In this document: piece after piece, positions 1-8,185 of the stretch
How the letters are laid out: every line of letters begins with the position of its first letter
Position numbering within the stretch: position 1 is the first letter of the stretch
Source of the DNA: Saprospiraceae bacterium
Lineage (GTDB): Bacteria > Bacteroidota > Bacteroidia > Chitinophagales > Saprospiraceae
Direction of reading: 5' to 3'
Assembly (NCBI GenBank): GCA_023299965.1
Contig: JALZVN010000046.1
Location: 1 to 10,505, forward strand
DNA length: 10,505 nucleotides
Made by a program: the position numbers and the translations under genes
Notes under the pieces: model-generated
Database searches by the model: none
The model's input: the letters and a program-made list of their open reading frames with translations, nothing else
What the model was told of the DNA's origin: nothing

Positions 1-1052
1 AGATTTCTTCATCTTCAAAAAAAGCAAGCCATGTCATTATTCATACAGAGCCTACAACAAATCGTCCACAGAATATTACATCCAAAGTATATCTAAAGGA
101 CAAGAACTTTAACTCAGGAACTACCGAGATAATGCAAAATCAAGGTAGTAACTCTATTACAAGATCTACTTCCAATTCAAGTTTAATAAGCGCCAACTAT
201 ACATCGGATGACGAAAAGATCGAACGTCCATCTGCCTTGGAGACTATTCCTACTTTGTCCCCAAAAGACGTTTCATATTCATCATCTGATGACTTACCCA
301 TTCAGCAGGCTATTGCACTGAAGAAAAAATCTGCTTTTCGATTTTCTTTGGGGCTGTACTCAGGGGTGGGATTGGTCAATAGATCGCTATCTGTCAAAAC
401 CGATACTGATGGAGCGCAGCTATTGCAACTCAGAGAAGCAAGTGAAAAATCTCTTGAATTACTCAACAGTGGAATCAAATTTGGCATACAGCATAAAAGT
501 GGACTCTTTGGGTCTATAGGTTTTCAGTATGCTAGAGTAGCTGAGCGTTTTCAATTTGACGAAGATGTTCTTCAATTAGACTCTTTACCGAATCAGGTGA
601 TAGGGTTTTCTAATAATTTACTAGGGGACCGTAATATTATTCGTGGGACTGTACCCAATAACACAGTATTCGACTTGGAATATAACTTCTACAATAACTA
701 TCACCTGCTTGAAATCCCATTAACGCTAGGCTATAAAAAAACGTTATCTTTATGGAGTATTGGTGTTCGAGGAAGCTACATTCAAAATGTTTCTTTGCGT
801 ACCAAAGGACGAATCTTTAATGGTCCTATTGATGTCGCTAATATCACTGGAGATAATGACATTTTTAAGAATAAACTTAATGCATCTTTTGAAGGTGCGC
901 TACTGAGCTCATACCGATTGGCTCCTAGAATAGAACTGGGACTGGAAGTTTACTATCGCCATATACCTGAATCTATAACAAGATCTCAATATGCGTTAGA
1001 TCAAAATTATAATTGGATTGGAATAAATACTACTTTGAATTATTTATTCTAA
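1..1052 (+). CDS. Outer-membrane beta-barrel protein, 5'-truncated
   Basis: The reading frame is open from the window edge (first full codon at 3) to the TAA at 1050-1052, giving 349 residues. The ATG at 132 is therefore probably internal, and the true start lies upstream of the window. The first ~110 visible residues are rich in Ser, Thr, Asn and charged residues and look like a flexible periplasmic linker. From about residue 111 (AFRFSLGLYSG) the protein has alternating hydrophobic/aromatic strands with Gly/Tyr turns (YHLLEIPLTLGY, IELGLEVYYRH, WIGINTTLNYLF) and ends in Phe, typical of Bacteroidota outer-membrane barrels of the PF13568 type. In this phylum such proteins often carry an N-terminal membrane helix ahead of the linker, but that part is not visible. 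The gene lies directly upstream of the giant adhesin and probably shares its transcript. An anchoring or assembly role for the adhesin is inference. Substrate unknown. Confidence 0.75.
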   Translation, partial: ISSSSKKASHVIIHTEPTTNRPQNITSKVYLKDKNFNSGTTEIMQNQGSNSITRSTSNSSLISANYTSDDEKIERPSALETIPTLSPKDVSYSSSDDLPIQQAIALKKKSAFRFSLGLYSGVGLVNRSLSVKTDTDGAQLLQLREASEKSLELLNSGIKFGIQHKSGLFGSIGFQYARVAERFQFDEDVLQLDSLPNQVIGFSNNLLGDRNIIRGTVPNNTVFDLEYNFYNNYHLLEIPLTLGYKKTLSLWSIGVRGSYIQNVSLRTKGRIFNGPIDVANITGDNDIFKNKLNASFEGALLSSYRLAPRIELGLEVYYRHIPESITRSQYALDQNYNWIGINTTLNYLF

Positions 1053-1072
1053 AGCATAAAAACAAAGTTATT

Positions 1073-4000
1073 TTGAATACTCGTTATCTCATTTTGTTTC
1101 TAGTATTACTTTTTCTAGGACATATCACTCTTTCCGCTCAAGACTGTCCAGAAATGGATATAGTGCTCCATACCCAAGCGGATGTTGACAATTTCAAATC
1201 GTTGTACCCTGACTGTAGCCAAGTTGGCAACTTTGCAGTTATCATATTTGAAGAAGATATTAGTGACCCCATCACTAATTTAGATGGCTTGTCCAACATT
1301 GTAAGCATTCAAGGGGCTTTATCTATTCATAATTGTTCCAAGCTTAGATTTCTAACTGGACTTGTCAATTTGAGATTTACTGGTCTTGACTCGCTTGTTA
1401 TTGTAAATAATCCTATGCTTCAGCAATGCGATATAGATGCGATCTGCTCAGCTGCACGAGAAGGAATAAATCTGCCCACTAGAATAGAAAATAATGAAGC
1501 AGGATGCACCTCCTATGATGAGATTGTTTCCACCTGTGTAAATACTAACTGCCCAGATAGAATAGTAGGATATACCTTATTGGGCGATTTTGAAGGACAC
1601 ACTTATTTCAAATCCAATATTGATACCACATGGACTGAAGGTCGAGAAACGCTAACCGCTATTAGAGAAACATTTGACATAGGAGATTTTAATGTAGTAT
1701 CTATTCAATCCGAAGAAGAAAATGAATATGTAAAAAATAGCATCACAGAAAACTCCTTTATTGGGTTGAACGACTTAAATGAAGAAGGTAATATATCGTG
1801 GGAGGATGGTAGTCCATTGGATTTTATCATTGGAGGTAATCTTCCAGAAAACAGTGTTGATAAGGATTTTGGTTTAATCTCCGAAAGCTCGGGACTGTGG
1901 TCATTAGCAGTGGATAGCATCAAAGCTCCTATCACTGCAGAGTTAGGTTGCTCAAGTTTGGCTACAGATTTGGCATTAAGCAGATTGGTACCGTCAGCAA
2001 GAAAAACGGAAGATCCTCTTGTAGAGGTGACCGGTAGTAATCAACGAGTGCCATTTCATATGGCTGTACAAAATATAGGTACATTGACCGCAAGTGATAC
2101 CTTCACAATTAATACTTATTTATCAACGGATAAGACATTCAATCCTAATGAAGATATCTTCTTGGAAGAAATCAGAACGGGCTTTACTAATCCTCGTGGA
2201 GAGGAAGTAATAAACGCAACGGAGTTTACATTTGTAGTACCGGACAGCCTAGGGGGATTGTTCTATTTAATTTCTGTGATTGACGAAGAGGATGTCATAG
2301 AAGAAAGAAATGAAAACAACAATATAACCGTTAGTAATATTCGACTTAGAGTCTTAAATCTCACTAATAAATGTTTGTCAGGTGGACAGACACTTTGGAC
2401 ACAAACACAAGTAGACACGTTACTAAGCCAGATGGAAGACTGTACGGTCTTAAATGGTTCTATTATACTGCAAGCAAATGATTTAAGCGGCGCTCCCTCT
2501 CAAGATCCAATTGTAAATTTAGAAGGTTTATCACAGATAATTTTTATAGAAGGATATCTTGCACTAACCGGCTTAACGGGCCTCACTAATCTTTCTGGAC
2601 TAAATAATCTCCAAAAAATAAGTAACTCCTTGACATTAGAGGAGACGGCTTTGACGAATATTAACGAATTAGCCAATCTCGATACACTTGGGGGACTATT
2701 TGTCAATAGCAACCCAAATCTTGTTGGTTTAGATGGACTTAATGATGTTCAACTTATTTATGGAAGCCATGAAATTTCCAATAATCCAAGTTTAACTACA
2801 TTGTACGACTTCAATAATAATAGTGCCAGATTGCTATCCCTTTCTTTGCTTGGCGTAAATAATAATAAAAGCTTGACGGACTGTAATACGAATGCAATTT
2901 GTACGGAACTATCATCCATTCCTATTGCTGGCTTTGTATTCAATTATATATTCGAAAATAATGGACCATCATGCATGTCCAATGCGGAAGTAGAAGACAT
3001 CTGTGGCAAGCGCTTTCCAATAGAAATGGAGATCTATCTCGATCTTAATGAAAATGGGATGCGAGAAGAGGACGAGGTAAGCTTTTCAAATGCTTATCTA
3101 GAAGTATTAGAAACTAATGAGAGATTTTTCATGACTACTGAAAAACCAAGTAGAAGTATTAGTTTACCACGGGGAGAATACAATTTAATTTTTGATCAAG
3201 CTGCATTTCCAGATTGGGTTATCACTACTGGAGAGTCTTCTTTTAAGCGAACAATAAATGGAGGCACTCTCCCGGCCCCAATATCTATAGGTTTGTATTA
3301 TGCTAATTCAGAGGCACCCGAAACAGAGAATGACATCTTCACATACATTGATAGTCCTAGAACTAGGTTTGGAGACATTGTTGAATTTCAAGTACACGCA
3401 AGAAATAATGGCGCACTACCTAGATCTGGTCAAGTTATCTTATCTGTGGATGAAAGAATTCCAGTATCTGTATTTGTAGACCCCTTAGATGCTGCGCTTG
3501 GAGGTAATATGTTTCAGTACAACTACACTAATCTTTTACCCGGTCAAGTCTTTACACGCCGAATAAAACTAAACTTAGGAGATTCTAGCTTGGAAGAAGG
3601 ATTAATGCTGGAATTCAACAGTCAGGCCGTTTCAAATTCTGGAATACCACAAAGAGCTTTCACTTATGCAAGTCCATTGGCTAGCGTCTTTGATCCAAAT
3701 GAAAAATTATTGATGCCTAGCAGAGAAGACAATATCGTTCTACTGGATGAGGACCTAATCTATACCATCAATTTTCAAAATGTAGGCATGGATACAGCTT
3801 TCAATGTAATTGTTAGAGATACCTTGGACGAGCATTTGAACTTTGAAGATCTTTTTGCGTCTTCTATTTCTTATTTTGCAGATGTAGAACCCACTATTGA
3901 TATTAAGGACGGACGTTTTTTGTGTTTTACGTTCGAAAATATCAACTTGCCTGGAGATCAAGTAAACTTCACTGAAAGTCAAGGATCTATTTCCTTTGTC

Positions 4001-6109
4001 ATAGAAGCAAAAAAGGATCTTGATGATAATACTATAGTAGAGAATACCGCTCACATTGCATTTAATAGAGATATCCCTATTGCTACTAATACGGTAGTCA
4101 GTCACATATTTGAAGAACTTCCTCCTTGCATATTTGAGAACAACTTGACTTTTGATGAGCAAAGTGAGTTAGATGATTTCATACTACGCAATTGCGCAAG
4201 TATCGCAGGGACCATCTTAGTAGAAGGTGCAGCCATTACCAATCTGAATGGGTTGAGTAATATCAATAAATTATTTGGTGATTTAATTATTCAAAACACC
4301 ACCATTAAAAGTCTGGATGGTCTGAATAATCTCAACTGTGTCATTGGAGATATTGAATTGCGCGGAAATAATGAATTAAAAGATTTAACTGGGCTTGAAG
4401 AATTACAATTCATTGGTTCAAATTTTATAATTCAAGACAATGATGCCTTGAGGAACTTTGTAGGTCTAGGACCCTTAGAAAGAATAGACGGTAATCTAAG
4501 CATCCGAAACAATGATGTATTAATAAACTTCAATGGTCTTGAAGTACTATCTAAAGTAGAAGGAAATTTCACCATAGAGAACAATAGTGCGCTGACTCAA
4601 TTAGGTGGACTCATAGAATTATCTGAAATAAACAACAGTCTAGTCATTATCAATAACGTAAGCCTAGATGCCCTTACGGGTTTAAGTATGCTTCAAAGTA
4701 TAGATAAGGACTTCATCATCTATAACAACCAAGACCTAAAGTCACTTCTCGGTTTGGCTCAACTTGAAAGTATCGGTCGTAATTTCGAACTGGAGGAAAA
4801 TCTATCCCTTGAGACACTGAATGGCATGAATAATATCATTACCATAGATGGAGATTTCATTGTATCTAAGAATCAATCTTTAAACAACTTTGAAGGTATT
4901 TCCACCTTGGAAAACATTGGAGGAAACTTTGAGGTATCAAATAATAGTTTGTTAACTAGTTTTGACGGACTATATTCTGTGACGGCTATAGGTGAGAATT
5001 TCGAACTTCAAAACAATGAGTCTCTTAGCAGTTTATCCGGTCTAGGTAATCTAAGCAGAATTGAAGGAGAACTTATTGTCTCTGGAAACGAACAACTTTC
5101 TAATTTGATAGGCTTAACTACTTTGACTCAAATAGATGGAGGGATTACCTTATTCAACTGTGGTTTAAAAACAATGGAAGGACTTGATGCAGTCACAAGC
5201 ATCGGAAAACTTATCGTTATACCGGCAAACAATCTACTCAATTTTTCAGGTCTAGAGTCATTGAGTCAAATTAACAATGATTTTGTAATAAGAGGAAATA
5301 CTACGCTTACGAGTACCAATGGCTTGACCGGTCTTACTAGAATATTAGGCGACGTCACTATTGAATCCACAAAAATAAACAGCCTTATTGGTCTTAAAAA
5401 TCTCGAAACGATTAGAGGGAGTCTTGAAATTTCTCGTAGTTCAGAAGTAAACAATATCTCCTCTTTAGAGAATCTTAGTTTGCTAGATGGTGATCTCCTG
5501 ATCGAGGGCACCAAGCTTTCAAGTTTAGACGCGCTCCACAATATTGAAAAATTTGATGGAGTGGTAACGATCAGGCAAAATGAAAATTTAGCTTCTTGTA
5601 GAATTAATGCCCTTTGTGATCACCTCGATGATGGCGATGTAGCAATAATAGAAAACAATGCAGAGGGATGTGCGTCCTCGGAAGAAGTGGTCGTAAAATG
5701 CAATGAGTCTAGTGACAATGACAACGATGGTTTTCTTGACTCAGAAGATTGTGATGATGAGAATCCTTCAATCTATCCAGGGGCTACAGAAATTCCTAAT
5801 AATGGAATCGATGAAGATTGCGATGGAGAAGACCTCATTACAAACAGTACGCATCAACTAGGAGACCTTGTCATTAATATCTATCCCAATCCAGCCACTG
5901 AGTTTGTATTAATCAGTATGAACCAAAGTCTACCGCTTCAATATAAGCTAATGGATATCTCCGGAAGAATTTTGCAACGAGGATACGCCAATAACGGTCT
6001 CGAACAGATAAATATAGAAGGACTAGATCAAGGCTTGTATCTATTGAAAATATATGATAACAGATCTGGAAAATTTATCATCGACAGGTTTTCTAAGATT
6101 TCACAATAA
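1073..6109 (+). CDS. Giant T9SS-secreted multidomain surface protein: three Cys-capped LRR modules plus C-type-lectin-like domain
   Basis: Residue numbers count from the TTG at 1013; the proposed start is the TTG at 1073 (residue 21), which gives 1678 residues. No ATG lies near the signal peptide (hydrophobic stretch 25-40, cleavage near SA|QDC at 42/43). Order of domains: LRR module 1 (45-175); C-type-lectin-like domain (180-313, with TWTEGRE, FNVVSIQSEEENEYV, FIGLNDLNEEG and WEDGSPLDF); CARDB-like domain (318-448, ending in ERNENNN); LRR module 2 (454-664); SdrD_B-like domain (668-760, YLDLNENGMREEDE); DUF11/DUF7619-like region (774-1034, with DPNEK at 894 and INFQNVGMDTAFNVIVRDTLD); LRR module 3 with 19 repeats (1039-1563); MopE-like metal-binding motif (1568-1608, EDCDDENPSIYPGA and GIDEDCDG); T9SS type A sorting tail (1618-1698, YPNPATEF at 1624). 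It is probably exported through Sec, then across the outer membrane by the T9SS, and displayed on the cell surface. Its size and domain mix suggest adhesion or glycan binding; the ligand is unknown. It follows the barrel gene by 20 bp. Confidence 0.88.
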   Translation: MNTRYLILFLVLLFLGHITLSAQDCPEMDIVLHTQADVDNFKSLYPDCSQVGNFAVIIFEEDISDPITNLDGLSNIVSIQGALSIHNCSKLRFLTGLVNLRFTGLDSLVIVNNPMLQQCDIDAICSAAREGINLPTRIENNEAGCTSYDEIVSTCVNTNCPDRIVGYTLLGDFEGHTYFKSNIDTTWTEGRETLTAIRETFDIGDFNVVSIQSEEENEYVKNSITENSFIGLNDLNEEGNISWEDGSPLDFIIGGNLPENSVDKDFGLISESSGLWSLAVDSIKAPITAELGCSSLATDLALSRLVPSARKTEDPLVEVTGSNQRVPFHMAVQNIGTLTASDTFTINTYLSTDKTFNPNEDIFLEEIRTGFTNPRGEEVINATEFTFVVPDSLGGLFYLISVIDEEDVIEERNENNNITVSNIRLRVLNLTNKCLSGGQTLWTQTQVDTLLSQMEDCTVLNGSIILQANDLSGAPSQDPIVNLEGLSQIIFIEGYLALTGLTGLTNLSGLNNLQKISNSLTLEETALTNINELANLDTLGGLFVNSNPNLVGLDGLNDVQLIYGSHEISNNPSLTTLYDFNNNSARLLSLSLLGVNNNKSLTDCNTNAICTELSSIPIAGFVFNYIFENNGPSCMSNAEVEDICGKRFPIEMEIYLDLNENGMREEDEVSFSNAYLEVLETNERFFMTTEKPSRSISLPRGEYNLIFDQAAFPDWVITTGESSFKRTINGGTLPAPISIGLYYANSEAPETENDIFTYIDSPRTRFGDIVEFQVHARNNGALPRSGQVILSVDERIPVSVFVDPLDAALGGNMFQYNYTNLLPGQVFTRRIKLNLGDSSLEEGLMLEFNSQAVSNSGIPQRAFTYASPLASVFDPNEKLLMPSREDNIVLLDEDLIYTINFQNVGMDTAFNVIVRDTLDEHLNFEDLFASSISYFADVEPTIDIKDGRFLCFTFENINLPGDQVNFTESQGSISFVIEAKKDLDDNTIVENTAHIAFNRDIPIATNTVVSHIFEELPPCIFENNLTFDEQSELDDFILRNCASIAGTILVEGAAITNLNGLSNINKLFGDLIIQNTTIKSLDGLNNLNCVIGDIELRGNNELKDLTGLEELQFIGSNFIIQDNDALRNFVGLGPLERIDGNLSIRNNDVLINFNGLEVLSKVEGNFTIENNSALTQLGGLIELSEINNSLVIINNVSLDALTGLSMLQSIDKDFIIYNNQDLKSLLGLAQLESIGRNFELEENLSLETLNGMNNIITIDGDFIVSKNQSLNNFEGISTLENIGGNFEVSNNSLLTSFDGLYSVTAIGENFELQNNESLSSLSGLGNLSRIEGELIVSGNEQLSNLIGLTTLTQIDGGITLFNCGLKTMEGLDAVTSIGKLIVIPANNLLNFSGLESLSQINNDFVIRGNTTLTSTNGLTGLTRILGDVTIESTKINSLIGLKNLETIRGSLEISRSSEVNNISSLENLSLLDGDLLIEGTKLSSLDALHNIEKFDGVVTIRQNENLASCRINALCDHLDDGDVAIIENNAEGCASSEEVVVKCNESSDNDNDGFLDSEDCDDENPSIYPGATEIPNNGIDEDCDGEDLITNSTHQLGDLVINIYPNPATEFVLISMNQSLPLQYKLMDISGRILQRGYANNGLEQINIEGLDQGLYLLKIYDNRSGKFIIDRFSKISQ
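4241..5593 (+). repeat. Array of 19 leucine-rich repeats inside the adhesin
   Basis: Nineteen consecutive protein repeats of 23-24 residues cover residues 1077-1527. They follow the pattern xLxGLxxLxxIxGxLxIxNNxxL, for example unit 5, NFNGLEVLSKVEGN. This is the receptor-L-domain-like type of LRR seen in bacterial cell-surface proteins, expected to form a curved solenoid with a parallel beta face. The units have diverged in sequence while keeping length, so the DNA is not a recent tandem duplication. Two shorter sets of the same repeat lie in modules 1 and 2 of the same protein. In units 13, 14, 16 and 18 one residue is missing around the loop. Confidence 0.85.
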
Positions 6110-6176
6110 TGGTAGGTTACCTTACATAGGTATCGGATGAAGCTTACATCATAAAGATTTTGATTCATTCTTTACC

Positions 6177-6821
6177 TTATTTTTTTTGTACCTCTAAGAA
6201 AGATATTTCTACATCTTTCAAAACCTGCTTAGTTAGTCCTTTGTCAATTGGAATTACCTGTAAGGGGGCTACTGTTAATTCTTTATTATTAGTGTATCCA
6301 TTTTTTAGCTTTTGAATAAGCTGCAGCTCGGTCTGGTTGGAGGATTGTAGAAAATCTGGACTCCAAGTCAAACAGAGCACTGGATAAACGGACTCCCCTA
6401 CCTCTAATAACTGTCCTGCCCTAATCCAAAAATGAAAATCCTTTTTTACTTGATTGCTCCCAATAACTTTTCTGATCCAAAATGAAGGGGCATACCACCA
6501 CTGCTTTTTCAAATAAGCGTTCACCGCCTTGATTAATCTCAAGGAATCTTTAATCTTTCCATACACTTTAAAAGCCAGCATAGGATTCTCTCCATTTATA
6601 TCTGACCAGTCCGGAGTGACGGGACTATAGGCGCGTTTACGATAGTTCTTCACTTCTATGAGGAATAAGGATTCGTTTTTATGGATACCGATGAAATCTA
6701 CTCCTTTGAGACCGTGCCCAGAAAGTGTCTTGAAATAAGTGTGTTCGTCATACTTTTTAACTGTCCAGTCTGCACCAAAGTTAAATTCTATATCCGATTC
6801 CTTAAAAGTCTGTGATTTCAT
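6177..6821 (-). CDS. PD-(D/E)XK nuclease-fold protein of unknown role
   Basis: The protein has 214 residues and starts at the ATG at 6821-6819. The N-terminal third carries the core of the PD-(D/E)XK fold: a Gly-rich turn then D42 (GLKGVDFIGI) and a second strand ending in E56-V57-K58 (LFLIEVKNYR). Acidic residues E12 and D25 could complete the site. Residues 80-120 are basic and aromatic (KKQWWYAPSFWIRK). No signal peptide or membrane segment is seen, so it is probably cytoplasmic. I do not recognise a named family, and DNA cleavage is inferred only from the motif. No methyltransferase, helicase or other restriction or defence gene is adjacent. The gene converges with the adhesin gene (67-bp gap) and is divergent from the GH113-like gene, with 81 bp between their proposed starts. 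Confidence 0.7.
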   Translation of the reverse strand: MKSQTFKESDIEFNFGADWTVKKYDEHTYFKTLSGHGLKGVDFIGIHKNESLFLIEVKNYRKRAYSPVTPDWSDINGENPMLAFKVYGKIKDSLRLIKAVNAYLKKQWWYAPSFWIRKVIGSNQVKKDFHFWIRAGQLLEVGESVYPVLCLTWSPDFLQSSNQTELQLIQKLKNGYTNNKELTVAPLQVIPIDKGLTKQVLKDVEISFLEVQKK

Positions 6822-6868
6822 TATAACAAAATGTTAAACCCTATTCCTTATAAGAACCCAGTAGGTTG

Positions 6869-6876
6869 TATATTTG
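6869..6876 (+). promoter_or_regulatory. Candidate -7 box (TATATTTG) of the GH113-like gene
   Basis: The sequence TATATTTG fits the Bacteroidota -7 consensus TAnnTTTG exactly. It lies 26 bp upstream of the ATG at 6903, leaving a short leader. No clear TTTG -33 element is seen at the usual distance. If the box is used, the in-frame ATG at 6831 would be upstream of transcription, which supports the start at 6903. Confidence 0.4.
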
Positions 6877-6902
6877 TTATTCGATTTAATCAAATAAGAT
6901 TC

Positions 6903-7916
6903 ATGTTGCGTACATTTTTACTACTTCTAACGACTATTTTCATTACAAATATACCAGCTCATAGTCAGGAATCAAATGACAATGATAAAGAACTTATCAA
7001 TGGTGTAACTCTATGTATGCATAGCTTCGACTACTCTTTTGACTATGGAAATCTAGTCACCGAAATTTCAGATTTAGGGGCGAAATGGATTCAGGTGAAT
7101 ATCAAGTTTTATCAAGAGAATATCTATTCTTCTAGGATTGTTTCTGACCGGGGTTATGATGCGTACTGGAATCAATTTGAGGAGATATTAATTAAAGCTA
7201 AGGAAGAAGACATGAAGGTAACTATACTGCCTATCATACTATTATCCAATCCCTCAGGGTCCAACTGGAGAGGATTGATAGACCCTTATGATCTAGATAA
7301 ATGGTTTAGCTATTATGAAGAAATGATATTGCGTGTTGCTACTTTAGCAGAAAAACATGATGTAGATATGCTAACTGTAGGTTCAGAATTGGTCAACCTG
7401 CAGCAGTACACCGCTAAGTGGAATCATGTGATTGCTCAGGTCAGAGAAAATTTCTCTGGCAAGCTCAATTACGCTGCAAATTGGGATGCATATGAAACCA
7501 TTGGATTTCTAGACAAATTGGATTACTTGGGTATTTCTGGGTATTTCGACCTAACTTCTAGCACAAATCCAAGCAATTGGTCCTTGAGATACAGCTGGAG
7601 TGGGATTAAGAGTCAAATATTTGAATTTCAAGAAGAAAACAACATACCAATCATATTCACAGAATTGGGCTACACTTCTCAGGATGGCACCAATATGCAC
7701 CCATGGAATTACTACGCTACGGATGTCGTAGACCTAGAGGAACAAAAGGATTGCTATCAGGCATTTATTGATGTTTGGGGTGATGATGAAGACTTTCACG
7801 GGGTATTTTTCTACGATTGGTATTCAGATGGAGGCCCTGAAGACACTGGATACACCTTTAGAAACAAGCCAGCGGAGCAAATAGTAAGGTCTTGGTTTGA
7901 ACAAATCAATCATTAA
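6903..7916 (+). CDS. Secreted GH113-like TIM-barrel glycoside hydrolase
   Basis: The protein has 337 residues from the ATG at 6903. This start is preferred over the in-frame ATG at 6831 because it gives a clean signal peptide (MLRTFLLLLTTIFITNIPAHSQ). The mature part begins with GVTLCMHSFDY and reads as a (beta/alpha)8 barrel similar to glycoside hydrolase family 113 and related clan GH-A enzymes. Expected catalytic acids are E162 (TVGSEL, acid/base, end of strand 4) and E254 (IIFTELGY, nucleophile, end of strand 7). Further matching landmarks are YAANWDAY, DYLGISGYFDL, the tail of the barrel (GVFFYDWYSD) and a closing RNKPAEQI. Known GH113 members are beta-mannanases; the substrate here is not established. 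It would act in the periplasm or outside the cell; no T9SS tail or lipobox is present. No polysaccharide-utilisation genes (SusC/SusD) are nearby. Confidence 0.75.
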   Translation: MLRTFLLLLTTIFITNIPAHSQESNDNDKELINGVTLCMHSFDYSFDYGNLVTEISDLGAKWIQVNIKFYQENIYSSRIVSDRGYDAYWNQFEEILIKAKEEDMKVTILPIILLSNPSGSNWRGLIDPYDLDKWFSYYEEMILRVATLAEKHDVDMLTVGSELVNLQQYTAKWNHVIAQVRENFSGKLNYAANWDAYETIGFLDKLDYLGISGYFDLTSSTNPSNWSLRYSWSGIKSQIFEFQEENNIPIIFTELGYTSQDGTNMHPWNYYATDVVDLEEQKDCYQAFIDVWGDDEDFHGVFFYDWYSDGGPEDTGYTFRNKPAEQIVRSWFEQINH

Positions 7917-7951
7917 TATCTTTAGATAGTTGGATTGTCGTAGATATTTTT
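7915..7951 (+). terminator. Weak candidate terminator after the GH113-like gene
   Basis: AATATCT (7915-7921, overlapping the stop codon) can pair with AGATATT (7942-7948), followed by three more T. The stem is only 7 bp, A/T-rich, with a 20-base loop, so function is doubtful. The rest of the 269-bp gap up to 8185 holds no convincing reading frame. Confidence 0.2.
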
Positions 7952-8108
7952 GATGCGGAGATATCCATTCTCTGTTTTAAATCCAGATTGCTACGGAGAT
8001 GGGGTGGCTGAAACTAGCTCTGCGCTTTTTGTCGTGATAATGAAAAAAAATCAAAATCTTGAACGACATCTTATACATTAAAAAATATAGATATCTTTAA
8101 AAAGCAAG

Positions 8109-8135
8109 CAAAACCTATGTATACGCGAGGTTTTG
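8109..8135. repeat. Inverted repeat upstream of the DUF2911 gene
   Basis: CAAAACCT (8109-8116) and AGGTTTTG (8128-8135) are perfect 8-bp inverted arms around an 11-base loop. They lie just 5' of the candidate -7 box at 8139. The site could be an operator, or a weak terminator for upstream transcription; the sequence does not decide between them. Confidence 0.4.
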
Positions 8136-8138
8136 AGC

Positions 8139-8146
8139 TATTTTTG
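8139..8146 (+). promoter_or_regulatory. Candidate -7 box (TATTTTTG) of the DUF2911 gene
   Basis: TATTTTTG is an exact match to TAnnTTTG, 39 bp before the ATG at 8186. It is followed by a leader made almost only of A and T (8155-8185), as is usual for well-expressed genes in this phylum. A clear -33 TTTG at the usual distance is not visible. Confidence 0.4.
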
Positions 8147-8185
8147 TGTATCACAAATTTAAAATAACTAAAATTTAATTTTAAA

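Noticed and set aside
1013..1075. Frameshift joining the barrel protein and the adhesin into one protein
   Set aside because: The barrel ends naturally in a strand with terminal Phe, and the adhesin has its own signal peptide just downstream, so two separate proteins are the simpler reading.
3755..4162. Minus-strand open frame of 135 codons inside the adhesin gene
   Set aside because: It is antisense to the conserved DUF11-type region and is only a by-product of the A/T-rich codon use there.
4241..5593. Regular repeats suggesting a tandem DNA repeat or CRISPR array
   Set aside because: The periodicity is at the protein level (LRR units of 23-24 residues); the DNA copies are too divergent and there are no identical repeats with spacers.
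6110..6176. Terminator between the convergent adhesin and nuclease-like genes
   Set aside because: Only a 4-bp stem (GGTA-GGT-TACC, around 6111) is visible, without a T-run next to it; the T-run near 6180 belongs to the 3' end of the minus-strand gene.
6177..7916. Nuclease-like gene and hydrolase as a defence or toxin system
   Set aside because: The genes are divergent, one product is cytoplasmic and the other secreted, and no immunity, sensor or modification gene is present.
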